64,000 bases of DNA, from NCBI GenBank assembly GCA_023614405.1, contig CM042691.1:176982927-177046926 (forward strand), given 5' to 3'. The DNA comes from Avena insularis. Lineage: Eukaryota > Streptophyta > Magnoliopsida > Poales > Poaceae. The position numbers were made by a program, and so were the translations under genes. The notes under the pieces are model-generated. The model did no database searches. It was given only the letters and a program-made list of their open reading frames with translations, and was not told the DNA's origin. Below, one piece after another: positions 1-10,912 of the stretch (positions are counted from its first letter, which is position 1; each line of letters starts with the position of its first letter).

Positions 1-359
1 GGGTAAAGACCTACTCCTGCTAGATTGTATTATGGTGAGAGTACAATGGGGCGAACTCGACGGCTAGGTGGCGAGTCGCTTGGGTGTATGATGGAACGTA
101 TCCTCTATGCTTCCCCCTAGGAGGTTTATATAGACTCACCTCGCTAGGGTTTACAAATCACAACCGAATTAGTTAAGGATTCAGAGATTCTATGACCTAG
201 TACGATTGGGCCTAGCTACTCTTCTGGGCCTTCAGCTTCCAGTCGCCTGAGTCCACGGCAAGTCTTGATCCAGTCGCCGTCCTGCAGGCCCACTTGCTGA
301 CGGCTTGGGCCGGTAGGAATTGTCCCGCTGGGTATACCCCGGTAGGCATATCCCCATCA
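1..359 (-). repeat. 3' LTR of element A (outer part outside window)
   Basis: The inner end is ...CCCCATCA at 359, followed by the C-rich complement of a polypurine tract. Internal blocks (CTCCTGCTAG near 14, a TATA element near 125, CTTCTGGGCC near 220, GGGTATACCCC near 330) line up with the B LTR at 29866-30388. By that comparison roughly 130 bp of the outer end lie before the window. The body differs from the A/A' LTR at 10166-10625. Confidence 0.8.
125..132 (-). promoter_or_regulatory. TATA box of A 3' LTR
   Basis: TATATAAA on the minus strand, the coding strand of gag-pol. The same motif sits at the comparable place in the other Tat LTRs of the window. Confidence 0.6.
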
Positions 360-373
360 GTAGTCCCCGAGGC
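360..373 (-). promoter_or_regulatory. Polypurine tract of element A
   Basis: The minus-strand sequence is CCTCGGGGACTAC directly before the LTR start TGATGGGG. It has the same position and form as the tract next to the A' LTR at 10626 and a related one beside the B LTR at 30389. Confidence 0.65.
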
Positions 374-752
374 CGTCGTTGATTTGTCGCAGGTGTTTGC
401 TAGCAGTCGGAGTGTGCGGGTACATTGCGGACACCTAGTCGAATCGGCGGCGGACTCCTGAACAAAGGAAAATAACTAGTCATTTCGGTTGCAATAACTG
501 CGACCAATTTTGTGGCAGCTCGGCGAACGGGTCGGCGAATATTTAGTCGCTGTTATAGCGAGCATTTTGGCGAGTACTTACTCGTTGTTATAGCGATCGG
601 GTCGGCGAGTCGTCGAGTCGCTAGGAGCAGCAAATCGAGTAGATGAAGTTGGACCGTCAACTATGGTCAAACTAGCCGTTGGGTAACCCAACGGTAACTT
701 CGGTGCAATCACCGCGTAATAACGGCTCCAGGAAATGGCGGGTAACAGCCGC

Positions 753-761
753 TATATAATA
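753..761 (+). promoter_or_regulatory. TATA-like element upstream of antisense gene of A
   Basis: TATATAATA on the plus strand, about 150 bp before the ATG at 906. It suggests the antisense gene has its own promoter. It also lies inside an upstream in-frame extension that begins at the ATG at 735, which argues for the later start. Inference only; no transcript data. Confidence 0.4.
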
Positions 762-905
762 GGAGTGAGGGGTGACCTGGGAGACACTTCTTTCATTTCC
801 TCCGATCTCGCATACCTCCATCTCCTCATTCCTCGCAGCGATCGGAGCACTCCTGAAAACCTCGACCTCCGTGAACTCCCATCCGATGGCCCCCTCCACC
901 GAGCC

Positions 906-3900
906 ATGGGGCAGATCCAAGTGTACCAAAGCACTGCTAGCATATTTCGAGGAAGCAGGATTCTCCGCGCCGGTAGATGGCGCATCCCCGTGGCCGGAGA
1001 AGTGATCCCAGATCCGCGCGAGGGGGAGTTCATCTGCTTCACCAGCCACCTGGAGCAGGGGCTGGGCTTCCCAACTTCCCTCTTATTCCGGCGTTTCTGC
1101 GCCTACTACGGAATCCAACCATCGGATCTGGGTCCGCATAGCATCGAGCAGCTCGCCATCTTCGTGGCATTCTGCGAGTGCTATCTAGGCTGCAGGCCCT
1201 ATTTTCCCCTGTGGCAAGACTTGTTCCACGGGAGAATCAGCCGCGAGGAGACAGGCGGCCCAATGCTAGCCGCGGGCGGCCTGACGTTCCAGCTGAAGTC
1301 GAAGGCCTCGTTCTTCGATCTAATGCTACCCGCCAAGGCGGCGAATGAATGGAAGAAATTTTGGTTCTACGTCACCGAGTCGACTCCGAGCGATGAAGTG
1401 GCGCTTCGAAGATACTCTGCTGACCGGCCCGAGCCGCGCCGGCTTCAGGTCGCCAAACTCCCGCTGGATCAACGGATGGTTGTTGATGAAATGTTGCAGA
1501 CCATCAACCTCTACAAGCTCGGGCGGTGGCTCGTGCCCCTAGCTAGCCACGACCACTACATGTATGAATATACGGGTAAGGACGACCCGACGAAGTCCTG
1601 CCTCGTTGAGTGGAGACTCAACGACTACACGCAGGCCCTGAAGAAGATTACCCTGGCCGTGTACCTCGACGCAAAGGCCGGGGTCGCCCCTTATAATCCA
1701 AGTCGCTCGGCTCCAACGGTAAGCCATCGTTCTGTTAACACTCGCAGTCGCAGCTTGTGCATTCGCGGTCGCGCTAACATTGTTTTGTTCTTGTTGTAGT
1801 TATTCCAAGTGGTGGAAGGGTGGCTTCCACCCGCAGATGACGAGAACTCGAGCTCGTCCGTCTAGGACAGAAGCGAGTCATCGCCTGCCAAGGGTAACGC
1901 CGAGAGAAACGGGGGTGATGACGACGACGTCGAGGAAGACGAGCCCGTGGAGGTCGCTGCCCCCACGGTCCGTAAGACTCGCGGGCAACACCAACGCAAG
2001 GTCGAAGCAAGCAAAAGCCTCGAGCCCCACGACGATGACGACGACGAGCTTACCGAGCAGACCTCCCATCGCGAGGCCACGCTGTCAAAGAAGAAGAAGA
2101 AAGCTCCGCCTAAAAAGAAGGCGAAACCAGCGAAGCCAACATCTCCGCCTCGATCTGCAACCAGCTCCGACGCCGCCAGCTCGGCTAGGGACGCAGCGGC
2201 ACACGCGACCGCGGCACCAGACGCTGCCACCCCCAGGGACGAGGCGTCGCTACCACCTCCATTCGCCCCAGTCGTTAGTTTGGGGGCTGCTCCAGCCGCA
2301 GGGGCCTCGCCTCCAAGGGAGGCTCCCGCAACAATCACCGCGGAGGCTCCTGCCGCGGCTTCATCTTCAAAAAAGCTGTCAGTGTCTTGGGCACATGATT
2401 TACTCGAGACGGGCCTCACTCGGAAGTTGGGGCCTGAACTGGAGAAGCCGGCTAACATCCGCACCGGTCTATGGTTCATACCAGTCGCCAAGTGAGTGCT
2501 GTTCGTCTGCTTGTTTTTCGTTTTAGTCGGACAATCTTTTTCATAAATCTGTTTCGCATGACTGGTGTTAAAAAGATCGGCCATCCTTCTGTGGTGAAGG
2601 TTCCGCCAGTCGCCACCAAGGTGTTAGCAGATTATTCGCGGAAGAGGAAGACCGACAAAGTCGCTGCTCCCGCCGAAGGTGTCAAGAGGACGAAAGGCGA
2701 CGATGTCGTCACGGTCTCTGATGACACGGCGGTTGCTCCGAGCGATCCTCCGATTGCAGCGGAAGTGGCCTCGAAGACCAAGGAGGCGTTGACTTACCCG
2801 ATGTGGCCGAGCCGACTCCGAGTGGCATAGCGGCGTCTGCAGCGACCTTCCCTCGCTTCATGGCGAAGGCGGCCATGGCGAGTGCCTCGGCGCCGACGAG
2901 CCGGATGCCTGGGGTCGCCGAGGTGGAGGTTGAGCAGCATCGCGGCCATACTCCAGTCATGCTTGCGTCTGTGGATGCGCTAGAGCTTCACGGCATGCTA
3001 GGTGCTGCCATCCAGGTATGTCCAGTCCCCGAGGATTGGGCCACTGAATTTCAGTGGTCAGATTCTTAGTGTTTTTATATCATCCAGTCCCCGAGTGCCT
3101 AGTCGCTGAATCTCAGCGGGTGGTCACTGAGGACTTTCATTGTCCAGTCCCCGAGTGCCTAGTTGCTGAATTTCAGCGGGTGGGCACTTAGGAATTTCAT
3201 TTTTGTTGATGCTGCAGTTTGTGCGCAGGGTCTGCATCATGAATCGGCTGACCGGCTTGCTGCGAAGTCTCGCTTGGAGAAGGAGCTCGTTGCCGTCCAG
3301 GAGACGAACAAGGAGCTTCAAGCGGTTGCAGCCGAGTTGAAGGAGGCCCGCCGAGGCCTTGTCCCGGTGGGTGACTTGACAGCGGCTCAGTCCGCCTTGG
3401 GCGCGGCCGAACAGCGAGTCGCTGACCTGGAGCGTGAGCTTAAGGAGGCGAGGGCAGAAGCGAGTTCAGCGGAAGGGCGAGCGAAAGTTGCTGTTACGTC
3501 TGCCGCTGAAGAGCGGAAACTGTCTGACGCGCTCGTTGCTGGGTTGTAGAACGACTTCTCTTCTCTTCAAAGCTTCATCACGGGTCTCTGCCGATCGCTA
3601 ATTGGTGAACCTTCCTTCTTCTTCCCTCTACCTGCAATAAGTGTGTTGTGGTGCCGTTGGTTTGCTCACTGCTCGCTTCTGTTCCCCAGGTCGGATTACT
3701 GATAACGTGGAAGAAGCGCAGTCATATGACACGCGGCAGTGCATGACCACCCTGGTCGACTCGGCCGCGTTGTCAGCAACTTGCCTTCGAGCATATCTTT
3801 AGGAGATATCGCCACGGAGGTGATCCCAGTGACCTTGTCGAGGTATGGCGCTACCTGGAAAAGGATCCATCGGTCGTCGAGTTCACGACGCGGTCGGCCT

Positions 3901-4268
3901 TCCGGCGTGGGGCAGAGACGGCGCTCGGCCTTGGGCTTGCCCGCTTCCCAGAGGATTTCGACCTCGACGATGTCACGAGCGGCTACCCCTCGTCGACGGG
4001 CTCGGTGGAGATTGCCAAGGTGCTGAAGCTGACGGACCGGGCCGCGGTGTACTCCGATCGAGTTTGGGCGATGGGCGACCTCATCCCCTACCAGGAAACG
4101 ATTGTCGCTCACAATGATCCTGAACCGAAGCATCAGGACTTTAAGGTCGAGCAGCCGTTTCGTGCGGCGATGGCGGGCGAGCTGACGACGTACCCGTCGA
4201 ACCCGTACGTGCCCTTCATCTGCAACCGCAGGGACGGCGGAGCGTCTGCATCAAAACCTGTAGAGTAA
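906..4268 (+). pseudogene. Antisense spliced gene of Tat element A ('putative gypsy-type transposon' domain protein), broken
   Basis: This is a plus-strand gene opposite to gag-pol. ATG 906 has a strong plant context (GAGCCATGGG); an in-frame ATG lies at 735. Exon 1 (to 1718) encodes a globular domain like the one annotated in cereal databases as putative gypsy-type transposon/transposase. A GT-AG intron at 1719-1799 restores the frame exactly. Exon 2 (1800-2491) encodes a low-complexity Lys/Ala/Pro/Ser linker with an acidic stretch. Exon 3 is about 2527-3015. Exon 4 starts at 3229 and is coiled-coil-like (Leu/Glu/Ala heptads). The last exon (about 3690-4268) ends in a TAA. Breaks: stop at 1863, frameshift near 2785, stop at 3547, and a stop and frameshift near 3800. 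The same exon plan occurs in element B (30962-34114). Its role is unknown; such genes may regulate or assist the element. Confidence 0.75.
3022..3200. repeat. Three ~60-bp tandem units with CCAGTCCCCGAG in intron of antisense gene
   Basis: CCAGTCCCCGA starts at 3022, 3084 and 3144, each followed by a related stretch ending in a CTGAAT(T/C)TCAG palindrome-like block. The array lies in the intron at 3016-3228. The core is nearly the complement of the element's own polypurine tract. Confidence 0.7.
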
Positions 4269-5104
4269 AAGTGTTGTGCCCTTGGGCATTAGTACGGAAT
4301 AACTATGTAACTTCCTTGTACGTGGAACAACTTTGTGCTGTTATAAAGGGAACTCGTGTTGTTTTTTTTATTCGTTTGCGATTTTGGATGTTGATTGAGC
4401 GAGTCCCCGAGCGCGTCCGCCCTTTTTATGGGGTTTACCTCGTTGTTATATGTTTGTGAATTTTTAATGAGTTAAGGTCGACTCGCCATAGCTTGAAGAG
4501 CCAGTCGCATGGCGACTTCCGGGGGTACTCTGTACTTGACCGTTTTCCCGGGCGTGAACGAGGTCGGGTTGTCGAGTCCCCGAGCGTGGTACTTGGTGGT
4601 TCTAGTCGCAGGCCCAGGATAGGTGAGGACTAAGTGCGTTTATAGTAAGCGCGTCACTCTTGCCTGTTCCGAAGGATCAGTCGCATGGCGAGTCCTGGGC
4701 ACGCTCTCATACTAGGCGTTTTTCCCTAGTCGCTCGTATTTGGCTGGGTGTCAGTCCCCGAGCGTGGTACTTGGCCATTCGAGTCGCTGTGCCAAGGATG
4801 CGGAGGACTTGGTCGCTGTGAGGAGCGAATGCAGTTGTCTTGGCTTGGTGAGCCAGTCGAGCTAGGCGACTCCAATGGGGCTCCGGGTTGGCGTTTTTCG
4901 TGGACGTTATGAGGCCTGGACTTTCCTAGTGCCCTCGTGCCGCACTACTTGGCCGTGTTGGTCGCTTTACCAGAGGTTGACTTCTGCGAATAGCATAACG
5001 CTGTTATTACGAGTGCGAGTGGCACAAGACACGGAGAGGAGACACAATTTTCGGTAACCAAGCTGTTTTATTTCATAGCGGGTGGGGAGTACATGTGTGG
5101 AGTT
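4269..5104. other. Non-coding spacer between antisense gene and pol, with a diverged 178-bp direct repeat
   Basis: No coding signal. GTCCCCGAGCGTGGTACTTGG-like blocks occur at 4576 and 4754 (period 178), each preceded by CAGTCGCATGGCGA (near 4502 and 4680). The polypurine-like core is again present, including one at about 4400. The pol stop codon lies at 5105-5107. Confidence 0.6.
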
Positions 5105-6947
5105 CTAGGAGTAGAACTTCCGTAGGAGGTTTATATTCCACGGCCGCTTGACATCGAGTTTTCCGTCTCCTCAGACGTCGGTGAGGTAGTAGGCGTCGTT
5201 CCCCAGTACTCGCCCAATGGCGAATGGCCCTCCCAAGGGGGGAGAGCTTGTGCATGCCTTTCTTGTCCTGGATTAGGCGCAGTACCAGGTCGCCTTCCTG
5301 GAAAGTGCGAGTCCTCACTCGCCGGCTATGGTAGCGGCGGAGCCCTTGCTGGTAGATGGCAGTGCGGGAGCGGGCTAGGTCGCGTGCCTCGTCGAGCTGG
5401 TCGACTCCGTCTTGGCATGCGAGTTCATTTGCAGCCTCCGTGTAGTTGACCACCCTTGGTGAATCATGCTCGAGGTCGGTGGGCATGACTGCCTCGGCAC
5501 CGTACACCATGAAGAAGGGGGTGAATCCTGTCGACCTGTTGACGAAGGTGCGGATGCCCTAGATGACGGCGGGTAGTTCCTCGTCCCAGCACTCGGTGGT
5601 ACGCTCCAGTGGCACTTGGAGTCATGGCTTCAGGCCATGGAGGATGCTCTGATTGCCGCATTCTGCCTGGCCATTCTAGTCCGGGTGCGCGACTGAGGCG
5701 AGGTCGAGTCGAATGTGGTGTTCCTCGCAGAACTCGGCCATGGCTCCTTTGGCGAAGTTGGTGCCATTGTCCGTGATGATGCTGTTTGGGAAGCCGTAGC
5801 GATAGATGACCTCGCGTAGGAACTTGGTGGCGGTCTTCCCGTCGCACTTGCGGACTGGCTTGGCCTCCACCCATTTTGTGAATTTGTTGACTGTGACTAG
5901 GAGGTGGGTGAAGCCGGAGGGGGCCTTCTTGAAGGGGCCTACCATGTCCATGCCCCATACGTCGAATGGCCAGGTGATGGGGATTGTCTTGAGCGCCGAG
6001 CTCTGCACGTGGGTCTGGTTGGCGTATTTCTGGTATCTGATGCACCGTTGGACGATGTCGACAGCGTCTGCGTGTGCGGTGAGCACGTAGAACCCGTGTT
6101 GCATAGCCTTTGCGACCAGAGAGCGGGCGCTGGCGTGGTGGCCGCAGTCGCCAGAGTGAATGTCTTGGAGGATTTTGCGTCCTTCAGCGGGTTGAACACA
6201 GCGTTGGAACACGCCGGTCACGCTGCGCTTGTGGAGCTCGCCGTTGATGATGATGAAGGATTTGCAGCGGTGTGCTATCATCCGGGCGTCCGTTTCGTCC
6301 GCGGGCAGGGTGCCTCCCTCCAAGTAGGCGGCGTATGGCGCGGTCCAGTCGTTTGGCTTGGCGATTAGTGTGACCAGGGCTGCTTCTGGTTGCAGCGGGA
6401 TTTCGATGTCGATCGCCCTTGAGGGAGAGACGGAAGGCTTGGTGATGGTGTCGAGGAAGACGCCGGCAGGTGGTGCGATTCGAGCCAAGCCGATGCGAGA
6501 GAGTGCGTCGGCCTCCTCGTTCTTCCGTCTCTCGATCCACTCGACGGAGTAGCGTGCGAAGTGTCCACCCAGCTGGTCCACTGCTTGGTGGTATGCTGCC
6601 ATGGTGGTGGAGACGACGTCGCAGGTGCCGGTGACTTGCCCGCCGACGAGGTCGGAGTCTCCGTTGTTGCGCAGGCGATTGACGTTCATCTCCTTGGCAG
6701 CTCGCATACCGTGGAGTAGCGCCTCGTACTCGGCCATGTTGTTGGTGCAGGGGGTGAAGTCGAGGTAGAGGACGTAGCGGAGCTTGTCGCCCTTCGGAGA
6801 CGTTAACACGATCCCTGCCCTTGCACCGTCCGCGTTCTTGGAGCCATCAAAGTGTAGGTTCCAATAGTGGAGGTATGGCAGCTTCTCTGGCTGTTGGGCC
6901 TCCTCCCAATCGGCGAGGAAGTCTGCGAGAGCCTGTGATTTGATCAC
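5105..6947 (-). pseudogene. Element A pol: archaeal-type RNase H and integrase
   Basis: The segment starts with a second RNase H whose acidic residues are all visible in short contexts: HFDGSK, AEYEAL, GDSDLV, EEADALSR. The integrase follows. Its zinc finger keeps the histidines, but the expected second cysteine of CxxC reads Tyr (CIRY). The core DDE motifs are GMDMVGPF, ITDNGTNF and GQAECGNQ. The C-terminus ends with a PWNINLLRKFYS-type tail. In-frame stops occur near 5675 and 5640, with frameshifts near 5240 and a stop near 5160. Integrase would insert the cDNA and the second RNase H would remove RNA; this copy is inactive. Confidence 0.85.
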
Positions 6948-8297
6948 CTTGCGCGGCTCGTACTTGATGTTGTGGACGCCAATCTCGACGGCCCACTTGG
7001 CAACTCGCCCGGTCGCCTCGCGGTTGCAGATGATGTCCTGCAGCGGTGCTGAGGAGACGACCGTTATTGGGTGCTCCTGGAAGTAGTGCGGCAGTCACCG
7101 CTGTGCTCTGAAGACCGCGTATACCAATTTCTGGTATTGCGGGTAGCGCTGGCGCGACTCGGTGAGGACTTCGTTGATGTAGTACACTGGTCGCTGCACC
7201 GGGCGCTCCTTTCCTTCCTCTGGCCGTTCGACGATCATGACGGCGCTAACGACGCGTTCGGAAGCCGCGACATAGACCAGCATGGGTTCCTTGTAGACGG
7301 GGGCGGCGAGTAGCGGCGCTGCGAGTAGCACCTCCTTGAGGTCGTGGAGCGCGTCATCTGCCTCCTTGTCCCACTAGAAGGTGGGGTTCTTGCGCATTAG
7401 GCGGTAGAGGGGCATCGCCTTTTCGCCTAACCGGGGGATGAAGCGACTGAGATCCACGACTCGCCCGGCCGGCTTCTGGACGTCGCGTAGGCACTCGGGC
7501 CTGCCGAGTCGAGCAATCGTGTTGATCTTGGCGGGGTTCACCTTGATCCCGCGCTTGGAGACAACGTATCCCGGTAGCTGTCCAGTTGGCACACCGAAGG
7601 TGCATTTCCCTGGGTTTAGCTTTATCTTGTACTTCCGCAGGTTGGCAAATGTTTCCGCCAAGTCGGCGAGTAGGTCGTTCTGGCGAGCGGATTTCACCAC
7701 CACGTCGTTGATGTAGACATGGATATTGCGGCCAATCTGGCTCGCAAGGCACTCCTACATGCACCTCTGGTAGGTCGCCCCGGTGTTTTTGAGGCCGAAG
7801 GTCATGGCGGTGTAGTAGAAGGCTCCGAATGGTGTGATGAACGCCGTCTTCTCTTCGCCCTCGACGGCCATTTTGATCTAGTTGTACCCGGAGTAGGCGT
7901 CGAGGAAACATAGCGCCTCCGAGCCCGTGGTGGAATCGATGATTTGGTCGATCCGCGGGAGGACGAATTGCTCCTTCGGGCATGCGCTATTTAAGTTTGT
8001 GTAATCGATACACATCCTCCAGGTCCCGTTTTTCTTCTCAACCAGGCCTGGGTTTGCCATCCACTTGGAGTACTTGATTGGCCGGATGAAGCCTGCAGCG
8101 AGTAGACGCTGCACCTCCTCGGCGATGGCTCGGCGGCGCTCTTCATTGAAGGGCTGCAGCGACTGCTTGATAGGTCGCACTTTGGGGTCGGCGTTGAGTT
8201 TGTGCTCAGCGAGTTCCCTCGGGACACCAGGCATGTCGGATGGCTTCCATGCGAAGATGTCCCTGTTATCACGGAGGAACTCGATGAGCGCGCCTTC
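6948..8297 (-). pseudogene. Element A pol: reverse transcriptase and first RNase H
   Basis: RT is recognisable from the fingers (WRMCIDYTNLN, DQIIDST, FLDAYSGY) through the palm and thumb (FGVPTGQLPGYVVS), then a connection and a gypsy-type RNase H to about 6950. The catalytic YxDD box at 7704-7715 reads Y-I-N-D, so the first catalytic aspartate is Asn. Stops are present near 7875, 7755, 7373 and 7094. The fold is complete but the copy is dead on several counts. Confidence 0.87.
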
Positions 8298-9037
8298 CTA
8301 TGCTGGGCTCATGCCCGTCCCGATCCTCACCGTCTGGCTGGAGTCGCCGGGGACCAGCTCGACGGTGCGGGTATGCGTCGTTGCCTCGAAGGCGGTGGAG
8401 TTACCGCCCTCCGCCGAGTTGGGCTTTTTGAGTACGGTGGGGTCGTCGCTGTTGACCCCGCTCGCGTACTTGGCGAGCTCCTCGGTGTGGTTGGCCTCTG
8501 CCACGATGACGGCGTCAGCGAGTTCGGCCCCTTTGGCCTCACACTCTGCGGCCATGTCGGGGTCGCCGTGGATGGTGATGATGCCGCACGGCCCGGGTAG
8601 CTTCACCGCGTTGTACGCGTAGTGGGGCGCTGCCATGAACTTGGCGAACGCCTGGCGCCCCAGGACGCAGTGGTAGGGGCTGTCGAAGGGCACCAACTCA
8701 AAGACGATCCGCTTGGTGCGGAAGTTTACTGGTGTGCCGAAGGTGACTGGCAACGTCACCTTGCTGATCGGGTACGCCTTCCGACCGGGGACAATGCCGT
8801 GGAAAGTGGTGTAGGTCGTCTTGATCATCGACTGCGGGAGCCGCAGTCGCCTGAAGGTGTCCAGGTATAGGATGTTGATGGAGCTGCCGCCGTCCATCAA
8901 TGTTTTGGGGAGCCAGTAGTCTCCCACCTTGGGCTTGACCACCAGGGTGACTCGGCCCGGATACTCGATCCGTGGCGAGTGGTCCTCGCGGCTCCAGGTG
9001 ATTGGTTGTTCAGACCAGTTGAGGAACTGGGGGATAT
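8298..9037 (-). pseudogene. Element A pol: retroviral-type aspartic protease
   Basis: The ORF carries LMDGGSSINIL, the plant Tat form of the protease active site (D-G-G-S), about 130 residues from the start of the open frame. It is followed by a typical beta-rich segment ending in LGRQAFAKFMA. It would cut the gag-pol polyprotein. The first part of the open frame (9040-9236) is in the wrong frame relative to gag, so a frameshift lies between gag and protease. A stop closes the frame at about 8298, before RT. Confidence 0.82.
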
Positions 9038-9660
9038 CTATCTGGCCACCACGTTGACGGCGACGACACGGGTGATGACCTTCTTCTCGTGCTTCGTATT
9101 GAAGCCTATGAAGGTGTGGAGCGAGCCGGCGACGCTGCCGAATTTTCCGCTGTTTGGCGGGTTGTTGTCGGGGTCTTCCCGCGCGCGTCGGCGGTCGCGT
9201 GCGTGGCGGGCTTTCCTTCCCTGCTGTGGAACACACAAGGTTGGTTAAGAAGGGCCGCGGGATCGAACCTCGGCTTCACCTTGTAGTTGCCACCGTCACG
9301 GCGATGTCCCCTGTCGCGGCGGAAGCTCTTGGGCTCGCGCTGCGCGTATCCAGCGTTGGCGACGAATTCGACTCACCCATCACTGCGGCGCTTGCCGGTG
9401 AGGCGAGCGTTGCTGTAGCGTGATTCGGGTCGCCTCCCGTTGTCGTGGCCGCTCGTGCAGCGATGTCCTCCCGACTCGTCGTCGGTTTCTTGGTTTGGGT
9501 CTTCCTCCGCGTACTTCTTTACGATCTCCAGGAGGTCCGGTATGTTGTCGAGTGTGCGGTACACTCGTTTGAGCTTGGCGACCAGGGGCTCGTAGCGGCA
9601 CGAGGTCTTGAAGCAGTGGATCGCGGTGTCCGGGTGGATCCGGTGCGGTACTCGTACGCA
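9038..9660 (-). pseudogene. Element A gag, C-terminal remnant
   Basis: Two open pieces in different frames (9373-9660 and 9038-9238) resemble the C-terminal half of Tat gag: a helical segment with LLEIVKKYAEED, then an Arg/Lys-rich stretch, then a CVFH...H-type motif. The capsid-like N-terminal half is absent. At 9660/9661 the sequence switches abruptly to a leader that is duplicated at 12403. Confidence 0.7.
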
Positions 9661-10165
9661 AAATAACACGTAAACAGATTAGATCTAAGTAAATACGTAG
9701 CTGATTTTTCTGAAAGTCGATGCATGAGAGATTGAATAAAAATAATGCATGAAGACAAGGTCACGTGGGTGTGAATCGATGTTATCTGATTTTAATAGCA
9801 TGGCTGCTTGATCCTTTAGTCGCTTGCAGGGACTATCAGATAATTTTCCTTGGTAGACGACGCTTCTTGGTAAATCGCCTGCAACAAGAAATCGATCTAC
9901 AGATTCGATCCGGCTATTTCTGCCAAGAGCTTGATCCCTTCGGCAGTTCACGTACTGGCCATCCTTGGTGGATTCATGCCCAGCAGCGAGTCGGCACCAA
10001 GCTCGCGGTCAAGACACACCATGTCGCGACGGATTTGGTGATGACGAAGCCGAGCGCACCAACGTAGGCGAATCGACCGGAAGCGATCAGGACGCCATTG
10101 ATGATGAGGGATCCCGCCCGGATTATCACCCTCCAAGTACCGCTTGCCCCACGATGGGCGCCAAC
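9661..10165 (-). other. 5' leader of element A, near-identical to 12403-12907
   Basis: About 505 bp match the leader of A' almost base for base, apart from scattered substitutions and a 10-bp insertion near 9770 (GGTGTGAATC). I see no convincing ORF. It ends with the primer binding site. Confidence 0.75.
10146..10163 (-). promoter_or_regulatory. Primer binding site (tRNA) of element A
   Basis: The minus-strand sequence TGGCGCCCATCGTGGGGC begins two bases inside the LTR end. It has the TGGCGCC start typical of Tat primer sites. I do not assign the tRNA species. Confidence 0.75.
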
Positions 10166-10625
10166 TGTCGTGGTATTGCACGGCAGATGCTACTGGGGAT
10201 AGCTTACGTAGAGGGAGCAAGATGACGTAGGAGAATTCGGGAGCGAGATTGGCACACGATGTACCCAGGTTCACGTGCCCTCGGGGGAGGATCGCTACGT
10301 CCTGCTATCAATCCAGTATATGATCATAGATTGGTTTACAAGGGAGCCGCCGTAGGCGGAGGGAGATTAGATCTAATGAGAGATGGCCCCGTGGGGGTGC
10401 CCCTGGTGGCTTTATATATGCAGCCAGCTAGGGTTTACAAGTGCACTAATGGGGTTTGTATTGGAGTCGCTACATTGGGCCTCCAGTCCTCGCCACTCGT
10501 CTAGGTCCAGTATGCGTCAGTCGCCGTATTGGGCGAGTCGACCCGATCAGGGCTAGGTTTCAGTCGGCTCGATCCAGCTGGCGACTCCGCTTCGTGGGTA
10601 TACCCCGTTTGGTATTCCCCCATCA
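10166..10625 (-). repeat. Shared LTR: 5' LTR of A and 3' LTR of A'
   Basis: A 460-bp LTR, TGTCGTGG...CCCATCA on the plus strand, near-identical to 12908-13364 (457 bp). On its left is a primer site and on its right a polypurine tract, so one LTR serves two internal regions. A minus-strand TATATAAA lies at 10411-10418. Confidence 0.88.
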
Positions 10626-10640
10626 GTAGTCCCCGAGCGC
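10626..10640 (-). promoter_or_regulatory. Polypurine tract of A'
   Basis: Minus strand GCGCTCGGGGACTAC immediately before the LTR start TGATGGGGG. The GTCCCCGAGCG core is the same as the core of the nearby minisatellite. Confidence 0.65.
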
Positions 10641-10912
10641 TTTGTCGATTCGACGCGGGCTTGAGGCAGGGCGCGGAGAATCTTGGCGATGGGTCGTGGC
10701 GAATCGGCGACGAGCTCCTGAACAGAGAAAATATCCATGAAGTGGGAGGCGGTCGGCGTGAGCCAGTCGGTGATGGCCAGTTGGAGAAAGACGCAGTGTG
10801 TCGGTGAAGCCGCCAGTTGCAGCGAATCCCCGAACGTGGAGCGTGCCGAGTCCCTGAGCGGGCCGAGTGGCGAGGTTGGGCGACCGACGAGTGGCGCTGT
10901 CTTTAGCGCGAC

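Larger units (their letters stand above)
1..10625 (-). mobile_element. Tat-lineage Ty3/gypsy LTR retrotransposon A (defective, left end off window)
   Basis: Read on the minus strand the order is 5' LTR (10166-10625), primer site, gag remnant, protease, RT, RNase H, a second RNase H, integrase, an antisense plus-strand gene, polypurine tract, and 3' LTR (1-359, cut by the window edge). Two RNase H modules between RT and integrase, the second of archaeal type, are known as a hallmark of the Tat clade. The coding region has many stops and frameshifts. The two LTRs do not match along their bodies; only their ends resemble each other, so A looks chimeric with the neighbouring A' family. Confidence 0.88.

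Noticed and set aside
5806..6552. Plus-strand ORFs over pol of element A
   Set aside because: Shadows of the GC-rich minus-strand integrase and RNase H frames.
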